DNA from: a virus
Length of the DNA: 56,277 nucleotides
Direction: 5' to 3' (one strand)
IMG/VR virus record: IMGVR_UViG_3300036045_000012
Location: 1-56,277 of that record
In this document: positions 9,385 through 15,883 of the stretch, piece by piece
How the letters are laid out: each line of letters starts with the position of its first letter
Position numbering within the stretch: position 1 is the stretch's first letter
Notes under the pieces: model-generated
The model's input: only the letters and a program-made list of their open reading frames with translations
The model's database searches: none
What the model was told of the DNA's origin: nothing
Position numbers and translations under genes: made by a program

Positions 9385-9476
9385 TCATCCTCGAACCCAA
9401 GGCCTGGGCGATGCTCTTGTGCGGGGCCGCGCTTCTGCTGGCGTGGTGGCTGCTTGAGCAATGCAGGGCGCGGTGA
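9381..9476 (+). CDS. 31-aa single-TM protein (TTG start)
   Basis: The TTG at 9381 overlaps the preceding stop (TTGA), with GGAGGT 8 nt upstream. The product is one hydrophobic helix (WAMLLCGAALLLAWWLLEQ) with a basic end. It lies one base before the i-spanin gene. It is likely a translated mini-membrane protein of the lysis cassette. Confidence 0.55.
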   Translation: MIILEPKAWAMLLCGAALLLAWWLLEQCRAR

Positions 9477-9477
9477 G

Positions 9478-9939
9478 ATGACGACGTTGTTCGCAGGCGC
9501 GGCGGCATGGTGGGCGGGGCTCAATCCCGTGGCGAAGCGGTGGGTCGCGATTGCGGTCATCGCCATCGCCTTCGGCTGGGTCATGTTCTCATGGGGCGGC
9601 GAAGCGGCGCGGGATGAAATCGCCCGCCAGCAACAGGTCGCCGCGAAGCGCGTCGTGAAGATCACGACAAGGGCGCAAGACAACCTGGATGGTGAGACAG
9701 CGCGGATCGGCGCAGAGGCCGAACGCAACGAAGCGCGCGCCGTCCAGATCGTCGAGCGCGTGAAGACAGAGGTGCGCTATGAAATGGCGAAAGAGGCTGA
9801 TCCGCGCGAGCGCCTGCGCATTTGGCGCGATGGCGCTCGCAAGCTGCGCGATGACCTCGCAACTCAACGTGAGTCCCTCCCTGACGGCAAAGATCCCGCC
9901 AAAGGTGCGTCAACGCTGCGCGGGTCCGGCGCACCCTGA
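9478..9939 (+). CDS. i-spanin-like inner-membrane protein (Rz-like)
   Basis: 153 aa. An N-terminal TM helix (WVAIAVIAIAFGWVMFSWGG, ~residues 22-41) is followed by a long charged coiled coil (EAERNEARAVQIVERVKTE). This is the usual topology of the inner-membrane spanin subunit. A lipoprotein gene is embedded in another frame of its 3' half, as in Rz/Rz1 pairs. The start follows the previous stop by one base. Confidence 0.75.
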   Translation: MTTLFAGAAAWWAGLNPVAKRWVAIAVIAIAFGWVMFSWGGEAARDEIARQQQVAAKRVVKITTRAQDNLDGETARIGAEAERNEARAVQIVERVKTEVRYEMAKEADPRERLRIWRDGARKLRDDLATQRESLPDGKDPAKGASTLRGSGAP

Positions 9940-10156
9940 CGATGCACAACTGGCCGCGCTGGCGTCTCAAAGCGCTGCGGACCGGGAGGTCAATTTCTGG
10001 ACGCCGCGGGACTATGACTGGGAACGCGCGCTCGCCGCGTGCAACGGAAAGCGCGCCGCAGCGGTTGAGGTTTCGGACGCGCACAACGAAGCGCTGGAAT
10101 CCTTGAGGGTGAAGTTGGCGCGCCCGCGCGGGCTCCGGGGGTGGCTGGGGCTGTGA
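9779..10156 (+). CDS. o-spanin-like lipoprotein (Rz1-like), embedded
   Basis: 125 aa. The signal peptide (KRLIRASACAFGAMALASC) carries lipobox LASC, and the mature part has few hydrophobic residues. The first 161 bases lie inside the i-spanin gene in a different frame. GAGGTG sits 6 nt before the ATG. It would be the outer-membrane partner that joins the i-spanin across the periplasm to fuse the membranes at lysis. It is longer than lambda Rz1. Confidence 0.75.
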   Translation: MKWRKRLIRASACAFGAMALASCAMTSQLNVSPSLTAKIPPKVRQRCAGPAHPDDAQLAALASQSAADREVNFWTPRDYDWERALAACNGKRAAAVEVSDAHNEALESLRVKLARPRGLRGWLGL

Positions 10157-10226
10157 TGCCCGCTTGATCTTGCGGGGTTGTGGAACGGGGAACTTCCGGA
10201 CCTTTTCCGTAAGGTGGCGTGCTCCT

Positions 10227-10730
10227 TCACCGCCCAAGCATCGTTGCGACCCGCGCAAGGTCTTCATCCGTCACCCCGCGCCGTGAATCTGTCATCACGA
10301 AATGCGGGGCAAGTTCTGGCGCGTGCAGACAGACGTCGTGATCGTCAAGGATGGAGAAGCGCTCGACGCGGTGATCATCGAGCCACCAGCTGATTTCGTG
10401 GTGACGGTTAGAACTCATTTTGAAAGGCGTGCGCCAGTCGCGATGAAAGAGGTCTGGCGCGCTCGCGAGCGGCGGTGTGATAGCGATCGCCGCAGCGAAC
10501 TGCCCCGCACTGTCGAAGACGTTGCGCCAAGAACTTGAGACGACGATCTTAGCGCCACACACCTGAACGCATTGCACGACCGCGCGGACAAGCTCTTCCT
10601 CCACAAGTCCCGTGAAAACACGCGACTGGCCCTTTGGGATGAGGATTGCCTCGTGTACCCCATCTCCCCGCTTCGTACTGTTCCGGTTGAGAACCCCGTC
10701 CACGTCAAGGAAGAGGATCGGGGCGGTCAT
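10227..10730 (-). CDS. HAD-superfamily phosphatase-like protein
   Basis: 167 aa. HAD motif I is FLDVDGVLN at residues 6-14; motif II is VVSSSWR; WFSILDDHD-type text later (FSILDDHDVC) fits the acidic motif. It matches the HAD domain family seen in Swiss-army-knife RNA repair proteins and in phages. The start at 10730 is set by an ATGA overlap with the upstream gene. Possible roles are nucleotide or RNA-end dephosphorylation; the substrate is unknown. Convergent with the spanin genes. Confidence 0.8.
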   Translation of the reverse strand: MTAPILFLDVDGVLNRNSTKRGDGVHEAILIPKGQSRVFTGLVEEELVRAVVQCVQVCGAKIVVSSSWRNVFDSAGQFAAAIAITPPLASAPDLFHRDWRTPFKMSSNRHHEISWWLDDHRVERFSILDDHDVCLHAPELAPHFVMTDSRRGVTDEDLARVATMLGR

Positions 10731-10942
10731 GCGGTTTCTGCGAGCGGCCATCGAACCATTCCGTCTGCGCCCCGGTGGCGATCCGCACACGGCTTCGGGA
10801 TTGTCGAGCGCACACCGCGCCATTCGATTGTCTCGATCGGATGTGCGCCTGGCGGGTCGCCGCCGGGACCGTCGCATTGCGCTCCGTCTGGCGGAAGAGA
10901 GCCGCGACAGTGCTGGCAGATCAAAACCGTGACGATGCTCAC
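10727..10942 (-). CDS. 71-aa Cys/His protein
   Basis: A GTG start at 10942 overlaps the upstream stop (GTGA), and its own stop overlaps the HAD start (ATGA), so it is bracketed by coupling on both sides. It contains LICQHCRGSLPPDG, C-x2-C-like metal ligands, and a Pro/Gly-rich stretch. Function unknown. Confidence 0.65.
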   Translation of the reverse strand: MSIVTVLICQHCRGSLPPDGAQCDGPGGDPPGAHPIETIEWRGVRSTIPKPCADRHRGADGMVRWPLAETA

Positions 10943-12045
10943 GCCGCACTCTCTAAAGGCGTCAGTCTTTTCGCGACGCGATCCGAAAGCGCGGCGCGCG
11001 CGTTGGCGCGTTTGAGCGCGGCCCAGGCCGTGGACTTCGGGACGCCGGTGATTTTTTCTACCTCCCGCCACGGGACGCGCCGGTCCCGGAGGATACGAAT
11101 GTCCGCCAGTTTGTCGTCATTGGTGAGGCCGGCGTCCAGTTCATGGCCAGTGATCTGCTCCACTGTGTCCCGGTGCCCGGGTTCGGTAGGGATCTTGGGG
11201 ACATCAGGCGTTCCGCGCGTTCCGATCATGCCCGCCAAGAAGGTGAGCGCGATGGCGGCGAAAGTGCGCCCTGCCTTCGGAACCGGTAACGGGACAACTG
11301 TTCGGCCTTCTGTCCCGCCTAGGGCGGGCTCGGACGGTGTGTCCGGGATGCGCGTCCGCACGCGCCCGGCGCCGATGGACCAGAACCCCAGCATCTTCAC
11401 CGCCTCGTTCGAGGAGAACAGCAGCAGGGACAGCAGGAAGGCCCATAGCGGCATCAGTTCCGTGGCCTCTTCGGGGATGGCGTCGTGGCGCTTCTGTTCG
11501 GCGAGACGTGTGGCTTCAAGGTCCGCGATCTCCTGACGGCGGTTGGCCCCGCATTCGAGCAGGGCTTTCGGCCCAAGCAGGGCGGGCTCACAGATAGGGA
11601 CGGCGGCGATCCGCTTGTCGATGGCGCCTAGGCGTTCGCTGGAGGCCGTCAGCGAAGCCGCGCGCACTGTCTCCGCCTGTTCGGCCTTCGGGCGCACCAG
11701 GAACTGCTCAAAGGCGTTGTGGGAGCCGTAGGCGTTGAAGATGGCGAAGACGGCGGCGCAGAAGATGTTCGTCCACATGCGGCCCTTGTCGCGGTCATGG
11801 TGCGCGCGTTCCACCTCGATCGCGAGGTTTGCGCCGACGATCTCGCCCGTCGCCGCGCCGGCCATGAACAGAATCGCGATCAGCGGGACTTCGCCCAGCA
11901 CCGGGAGCGCGGCTTTCTCGTCCCACCAATAGATCGCCCAGCCCGCGACGTTCCAGACGGCAAGGATCAGCACCCATGCCGAGAGGCCCAGCCGAGTGAT
12001 CCATTTGCGTTCGGGGGCGGCCCGTTGGCTCAGAAGGGCCACCAC
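10939..12045 (-). CDS. polytopic membrane protein with C-terminal HTH
   Basis: About 368 aa from the GTG at 12045 (GGAG 11 nt upstream; GTG at 12042 also possible). Four N-terminal TM helices (WVLILAVWNVAGWAIYWW; PLIAILFMAGAATGEIVG; IFCAAVFAIFNAYG; LWAFLLSLLLFSS) flank a helical extra-membrane loop, and a fifth hydrophobic segment (FAAIALTFLAGMIG) follows. The last ~60 residues form an HTH (WREVEKITGVPKSTAWAALK). A membrane-anchored sensor or regulator is possible, but no family is recognised. It overlaps both neighbouring genes. Confidence 0.7.
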   Translation of the reverse strand: MVALLSQRAAPERKWITRLGLSAWVLILAVWNVAGWAIYWWDEKAALPVLGEVPLIAILFMAGAATGEIVGANLAIEVERAHHDRDKGRMWTNIFCAAVFAIFNAYGSHNAFEQFLVRPKAEQAETVRAASLTASSERLGAIDKRIAAVPICEPALLGPKALLECGANRRQEIADLEATRLAEQKRHDAIPEEATELMPLWAFLLSLLLFSSNEAVKMLGFWSIGAGRVRTRIPDTPSEPALGGTEGRTVVPLPVPKAGRTFAAIALTFLAGMIGTRGTPDVPKIPTEPGHRDTVEQITGHELDAGLTNDDKLADIRILRDRRVPWREVEKITGVPKSTAWAALKRANARAALSDRVAKRLTPLESAA

Positions 12046-12269
12046 TGCGGGCGGTGCTCCGCGCACCAATCGTCCTCGCCGGTCGTCGGCCAGCAGGGAA
12101 AGGACTCCGCGCGGTTGTCCGCCACAACTGCCGGGCCTGCATCGTCAGCGCGCGTCACATCGAACGAGATTCCAAACGGAACAGGCGCGCGCCGACGGCA
12201 AAGGCCCTCATCGTGCTGATTTTTCTCTGGCCGCCGTCGCCAGAATTTGCAGGTGTCGCAGCGCTTCAT
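12030..12269 (-). CDS. small Cys-rich (zinc-finger-like) protein
   Basis: 79 aa from the ATG at 12269 (GTG at 12278 is an alternative). Pattern CDTCKFW ... GLCRRRAP ... FPCWP ... WCAEH, typical of small metal-binding proteins in phages. First gene of the leftward four-gene operon that ends with the HAD gene; its 3' end overlaps the next start. Confidence 0.75.
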   Translation of the reverse strand: MKRCDTCKFWRRRPEKNQHDEGLCRRRAPVPFGISFDVTRADDAGPAVVADNRAESFPCWPTTGEDDWCAEHRPQWWPF

Positions 12270-12670
12270 CCCCGCCACCTCTGCCCGCTTCGCGTAAACG
12301 CCCCGTTAACCCAACTTCCCCCAGATTCTTCCCCGCCGATGGGCTAGGACCCAACGCAGGGGCTCTGAAAGGGGCTGGCGTCGCCAGTGGGCGGAACACC
12401 GGATCGGCTCCGAGTTTCAGTTTCGTGGAGGCTAAAGGCATAGAAGGGAGAAGGGCGGCGCGACGCCCGCATCCGCATCAAACCGGAGGCCGCTGCAGCG
12501 GACCGTTGATGGGGCGACTAGAGCGGTGAACTCCCGTTCCTTCACGGATTCAATTTGAGAGACAGCGATGACGCGACTGGCGGGGCTCTGAGTATTCCCG
12601 GTCGGTAACTTCTACGACGAACGGACCTCTTCAGGGTGCAAAACCGCCCGTTCGGGAACATTTGCCGGGC

Positions 12671-12690
12671 TATGCACTTGACACAAATGC
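12671..12690 (+). repeat. solo copy resembling the transposon inverted repeat
   Basis: TATGCACTTGAC at 12671-12682 matches 12 consecutive bases of the 25-bp inverted repeat of the element at 15836, with partial similarity after it (ACAAATG versus GAAAGTG). It may be a relic end of a related element or a shared TTGAC promoter box. Confidence 0.4.
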
Positions 12691-12725
12691 GGCTGCATCC
12701 CCGGAGGGAAGGTGGATCGGAACGG

Positions 12726-12738
12726 TGACTCAGAGTCA
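12726..12738. promoter_or_regulatory. 13-bp palindrome TGACTC-A-GAGTCA
   Basis: Perfect dyad directly beside the AT-rich segment with two AATGTTCT repeats 11 bp apart. Candidate operator for a dimeric repressor controlling the leftward genes. Confidence 0.4.
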
Positions 12739-12826
12739 ATGTTCTATTAATGTTCTTTTTTCTTGAAGTCGCAACCAATTCCCTCTACCTTATGATTCAA
12801 ATGGATTGGAGTGAGTCCGGTCGGCG

Positions 12827-12857
12827 GTAGGGGCGTCTCCTTGCGGAGCGCCCCTAC
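12827..12857. terminator. strong hairpin after the DUF3800 remnant
   Basis: Arms GTAGGGGCG / CGCCCCTAC with an inner CTCC-TTGC-GGAG stem. It lies 7 bases past the stop of the minus-strand DUF3800 fragment. The T-rich tail (AGCTTTT) is on the + side, so termination on the minus strand is uncertain; it may act in both directions. Confidence 0.5.
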
Positions 12858-12863
12858 AGCTTT

Positions 12864-13082
12864 TCAGGGGAAGATCTTCAGGCCGTAGCCGAACATCGTC
12901 CTTGAGTATTCGCCGCGACGTATGCGGTGCTGCACAGCCTTCCAGTCGGGTCGCGGCGTGTTTCGGTCCCGCACGAAATGCGAGATCGGATAGGCGGCCA
13001 CGTCCGCAATCTGCAGTCCCGGCGCGTTTGTCTTTTTGTCGGCGAAGACGGCCTCAAAATTAAAGCGCTCCCCCTTGAACAT
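12864..13082 (-). pseudogene. DUF3800 C-terminal fragment
   Basis: 72 aa from the ATG at 13082 (a TTG at 13109 adds nine). The text PGLQIADVAAYPISHFVRD and the end GYGLKIFP match the C-terminus of DUF3800 proteins, which are normally ~200-280 aa with the catalytic-looking acidic residues upstream. The 5' part is missing and is replaced by the terminator of the next gene. Most likely a remnant, possibly a former defence or cargo gene. Confidence 0.7.
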
Positions 13083-13106
13083 TTGATCTCTGCAGAGGTC
13101 CGCACA

Positions 13107-13142
13107 CAAAACCGCCCGCCAGTCTTTTCAACGGGCGGGCGG
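13107..13142 (-). terminator. intrinsic terminator of the 13149-13919 gene
   Basis: On the minus strand a perfect 9-bp GC stem (13134-13142 with 13112-13120), 13-base loop, then TTTTG. It begins 7 bases after the stop codon of the upstream membrane-protein gene. Confidence 0.8.
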
Positions 13143-13148
13143 AGGGGG

Positions 13149-13919
13149 TTAGCGGTTCTGACCGAACCGGAAGGGAAGGACGTCGCCGCCCGCTTTCTCC
13201 CGGCGCTTTTCCGCCCGGCGCTCGCGCGCCCGGCGGTTGCGGTCCTCACGCTTGACGGCTTCGATCTTGGCTTGCGCCTCCATCTGCATCGCCTTGCGTT
13301 CGTGGTGGTTGATCGGCGCCGCGGTCTTCACGCCCGCGCACACCATGACGAGGATGTGCGCGAAAATCGCAAAGGCCCAGTCGGCTCCCTCGGGAAAACC
13401 CTGCGACGGCGCTTCCGCCGTCTTGAGCCGGTCGCGGGCGTCGCCCGATCCCGGTGCAGGCTCTCCGTAGTCGTTCACCCGATCCGCGGCCCTGAGATCC
13501 AGCTTGTAGGCTTCGGAAGCGATATAGGCTTCACGGGCCTTGAGCTGGCGCTCCAGCCCTCCAGCTTGCGCGAGATACCCGATGGGCACGCACAGGCACA
13601 GAAGGGCGGCGATCCGCGCCGTGGAGGCGCGGGCGCGGATGCGGGGACGTTCGTCATCCCTGAGGTCTGCGGCGATCCGCCAGAGCGTAAAGGCCATGAG
13701 ACCGAAGAGAACGGAGGTGGCGGTGTGCTGAAGAGCGGCGCGGGGATATTCGCCCCATGGCGTCATCCAGGTATCCGCGCCGTGCGGGGCCAGCGTGAAC
13801 GCCGCCCAGCCCGCCCGCATTTCCAGTGTGGCGAGGATCAAAAGCCCGATGCCCGCCGCCACCACGTCCAGGCCATGGCGTTTGCCGGCCCGGACGAACT
13901 TCGCTAGATGCTTTTTCAT
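13149..13919 (-). CDS. polytopic membrane protein
   Basis: 256 aa, ATG at 13919 with AGGAACC 8 nt upstream. Four TM helices (LDVVAAGIGLLILATLE; ATSVLFGLMAFTLWRI; IAALLCLCVPIGYLAQAG; FAIFAHILVMVCAGVK) and a highly basic cytoplasmic C-terminus (RRARERRAEKRREK). Its plan, TM pairs around a helical loop, parallels the 368-aa protein at 10939, although that one ends in an HTH. Monocistronic, with its own terminator. Function unknown; a lysogeny-expressed membrane moron is possible. Confidence 0.7.
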   Translation of the reverse strand: MKKHLAKFVRAGKRHGLDVVAAGIGLLILATLEMRAGWAAFTLAPHGADTWMTPWGEYPRAALQHTATSVLFGLMAFTLWRIAADLRDDERPRIRARASTARIAALLCLCVPIGYLAQAGGLERQLKAREAYIASEAYKLDLRAADRVNDYGEPAPGSGDARDRLKTAEAPSQGFPEGADWAFAIFAHILVMVCAGVKTAAPINHHERKAMQMEAQAKIEAVKREDRNRRARERRAEKRREKAGGDVLPFRFGQNR

Positions 13920-13941
13920 GTGTGAGGTTCCTTCACACTGC

Positions 13942-13994
13942 GGCTCTCCGAGACGCGGCTCCGGGGCGTTGACGCGCCCCGGAGCCAGAGAGCC
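13942..13994. promoter_or_regulatory. nested hairpin in intergenic leader
   Basis: A 12-bp perfect inner stem (13957-13968 with 13975-13986) lies inside a 7-bp outer stem (GGCTCTC 13942-13948 with GAGAGCC 13988-13994). It lies 23 bases upstream of the membrane-protein start, in its 5' leader. It could be a leader attenuator or a terminator insulating the divergent RHH genes. Confidence 0.55.
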
Positions 13995-14142
13995 TTCTTG
14001 ATGAGAAAGAGCGGGCCGACGCGCCTGCCGGCCGGGGGATGTAGGGTCCCGGTAGGCGCAAGATAGCGGCCAGACCGCATGACGTCAATACGTGATATGC
14101 GGTACGTACATTAAATTATGCACATGCTTGAAGTGCGACGCG

Positions 14143-14162
14143 GCTTGGCATACCTTCCAAGC
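14143..14162. promoter_or_regulatory. inverted repeat abutting the RHH start
   Basis: GCTTGG (14143-14148) and CCAAGC (14157-14162) end exactly before the ATG at 14163, where no Shine-Dalgarno sequence is visible. This is a plausible autoregulatory operator of the RHH protein, or a hairpin masking the start. An AT-richer promoter-like stretch with GTACGTAC lies at ~14100-14120. Confidence 0.45.
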
Positions 14163-14351
14163 ATGGCAAACCAGAACCCCCTCGAATTCGACCGTCCGTT
14201 CACGATGCGGGCGAACGAAGAATTCCACGACCAACTAGAGGCGATCCGGCGCACGCGAGATCCGATCCCGACGAAGGCGGAGCTGATCCGCGCGCTCGTT
14301 GCGGCGGAGTTCATCCGCGTCTCTGGCAAGGCAGGGAAGGGCAAGCGATGA
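14163..14351 (+). CDS. ribbon-helix-helix-like regulator
   Basis: 62 aa from the ATG at 14163. The order beta strand (FDRPFTMRANEEF), helix (HDQLEAIRRTRD), turn, helix (TKAELIRALVAAEF) fits small MetJ/Arc-type DNA-binding proteins. Coupled by ATGA to the next gene, and likely to regulate this two-gene unit. Confidence 0.65.
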   Translation: MANQNPLEFDRPFTMRANEEFHDQLEAIRRTRDPIPTKAELIRALVAAEFIRVSGKAGKGKR

Positions 14352-14686
14352 GTGCAAGCCGCTACTACATCCTCGAAGCCGGCGAGCCCGTTCCCGTCGC
14401 AGACATGATGACGTGGGCGCTGTGGTTCGAGGAGGCGTCGCGCTCCATGACGCGGCACCTGGGGGATGACACCATCGGCGCAGCGCGCGTGTCCACCGTG
14501 TTCCTCGGGCTGAACCACGCCTGGAACGAGTCAGAGCCTCCGCTAATTTTCGAGACCATGGTTTTCGGCGGCCCGCTGGACGGCGAACAGGAGCGCTGGT
14601 CCACGACCGACCAAGCGATTAACGGGCACGCCGCAATGTGCGAGCGGGTCCGCAAAATGGCGCATCTGGCGCCTCGCGAAGACTGA
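14348..14686 (+). CDS. conserved phage hypothetical protein
   Basis: 112 aa. Contains RVSTVFLGLNHAW and PLIFETMVFGGPLDGE, hallmark text of a widespread phage protein family without known function. Second gene of the RHH pair, followed 171 bases later by a strong intrinsic terminator. Confidence 0.8.
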   Translation: MSASRYYILEAGEPVPVADMMTWALWFEEASRSMTRHLGDDTIGAARVSTVFLGLNHAWNESEPPLIFETMVFGGPLDGEQERWSTTDQAINGHAAMCERVRKMAHLAPRED

Positions 14687-14857
14687 CCTTCACGCCTCGT
14701 TAACCGACGCGAATCAGCGTCACCCAGCGCGAGACCCCCGGATCGCCCCACAAGCCCTGTCGCCAATCTGCCGAAGGGGTGCTTTCTCCAAGGTCTCGCG
14801 CACCTGATTCAGATCCCGTAGCGTCTCCCCCTTAAGCCCAAATGCTGCGGAAGACTG

Positions 14858-14890
14858 GGCCGCCGTGGAGAAATTCACGGCGGCCTTTTT
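14858..14890 (+). terminator. intrinsic terminator
   Basis: Perfect 10-bp stem GGCCGCCGTG / CACGGCGGCC with an 8-base loop, followed by TTTTT. It ends the rightward RHH operon and may also stop leftward transcripts. Confidence 0.9.
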
Positions 14891-14955
14891 CATGCGGCGC
14901 AGACGGCCGCGACGGCCTCATGTTGGCGGAGTGAAGGGGCCAGCCTCATCCTTCG

Positions 14956-15189
14956 TCATGTGTCTGACTCCTGGGGTGGGGAGGGGAGAGGCATCCAGTG
15001 GGTGGGCGAAATAAGGTTCACGTAATTCCAGTAATCATGCTGGTTATACCCGGCGCTTGTGATCCACCCCGGTCCTCCGAGTTCTTGGTTCCACCATCCG
15101 ATTTCAAGTGGGCCCGGCGCTGAGTACAGTAGGATTTGCGCATCCTTCGGCGCGCTCTCTATCGGCAACCACTTTCCTTCGTCTCTCAT
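14956..15189 (-). CDS. DUF551-like protein
   Basis: 77 aa, ATG at 15189 with AGGAAC upstream. KWLPIESAPKDAQILLY then IGWWNQ and THWMPLP are the signature of DUF551-type small phage proteins. It is the last gene of the leftward early operon beyond the transposon and the HerA remnant. Function unknown. Confidence 0.8.
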   Translation of the reverse strand: MRDEGKWLPIESAPKDAQILLYSAPGPLEIGWWNQELGGPGWITSAGYNQHDYWNYVNLISPTHWMPLPSPPQESDT

Positions 15190-15212
15190 GAGAGGGTTCC
15201 TGGTTAGGCGGG

Positions 15213-15798
15213 TCAGGCAGAGACCCACGGTTCGATGGCGACGTGGCCGTCACGTGGGTAGGTGACGAGTCCCAGAGAGCGCAGCGCGCCAAGCGGGTTC
15301 TTGAAGGCGGCTGAGGAAGGTGCGTAGCCGACCGCGCTTGCGAGATCGTCACGCGAGACCGCCGCGCCGGTGGTCGGGAGCGCGTCAAGAATTTTCGCCA
15401 TCGGGCCAGAGAGCACTTTGCCTAATGCGCTGCGAACATTCGTGATTGTGACGTTCGGCGCTTTAGCTTGCCCTTCCGCGGTGAACGCGACGCGCCCGCC
15501 GTCTGGGTAAACGACGAGACCGCCGGTGCGGAGCGCGCCGAGCGGATTCTTGAACGCCGCCGAAGATCGCGACGGGGAACCCGTCAGCGCGCCCGTCAGC
15601 GCTTGACCGCAGGCCCCACCACGCGCCGAGCGGGTCGATGACCACCACGCGCTTTTGCGCCCGCAGCAGCGCCTCCACGAGCCCTTTGGCGGTGTAGGTT
15701 TTCCCTGCGCCCGTCTTTCCGAGCACGGCGATATGTTCTTCCAGCGCTTCCGGCGGCACCGGGTGCGAGCGATCAAGGCTCGATACGGTCGCACTCAT
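15213..15798 (-). pseudogene. decayed HerA-like (DUF87) ATPase
   Basis: From the ATG at 15798 the first ~80 codons encode the N-terminus of a HerA/FtsK-like ATPase: Walker A VLGKTGAGKT, then VVVIDPLGAWWGLRSSADG and FPVAIFGG. At ~15560 the frame is lost; the useful text continues in another frame with AAFKNPLGALRTGG and a second winged-helix copy ending at 15213 (DALPTTGAAVSRDDLASAVG). The ATPase middle with Walker B is absent. The intact family is ~400-450 aa. The break lies at a TTCGGCGGCG sequence that could code for either side, suggesting deletion at microhomology. Confidence 0.75.
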
Positions 15799-15827
15799 CA
15801 CTCTCCTCCATTCCCCACGCGAGGGGA

Positions 15828-15835
15828 TATGCGGT
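15828..15835. repeat. target-site duplication, left
   Basis: TATGCGGT, identical to 18968-18975 at the other end of the transposon. Eight bases is the duplication length expected for IS1595-family elements. Confidence 0.95.
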
Positions 15836-15860
15836 CCTAGTTATGCACTTGACGAAAGTG
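15836..15860 (+). repeat. transposon terminal inverted repeat, left
   Basis: 25 bases beginning CCTAGTTATGCACTTGAC, perfect inverse of 18943-18967. Contains TTGAC, so it could supply an outward or inward -35 box. Confidence 0.95.
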
Positions 15861-15883
15861 ACCCCTAGCCCTAGATAGAGGGC

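Larger units (their letters stand above)
12279..12863. other. intergenic regulatory region, no convincing gene
   Basis: About 585 bases without a supported gene; the short open frames here have shadow-like composition. It holds a 12-base match to the transposon ends (12671), a 13-bp palindrome (12726), an AT-rich stretch with an 11-bp-spaced direct repeat AATGTTCT (12738 and 12749), and a strong hairpin (12827). The AT-rich part is a plausible promoter for the leftward operon beginning at 12269. Confidence 0.6.

Noticed and set aside
12542-12778. 78-codon minus-strand frame in the 12.3-12.8 kb gap
   Set aside because: No ribosome site, no family resemblance, and it crosses the AT-rich control region.
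13919-13936. CRP-like site TGTGA-N7-TCACA before the membrane-protein gene
   Set aside because: Spacing is one base too long and the sequence includes the ribosome site; more likely incidental dyad symmetry.
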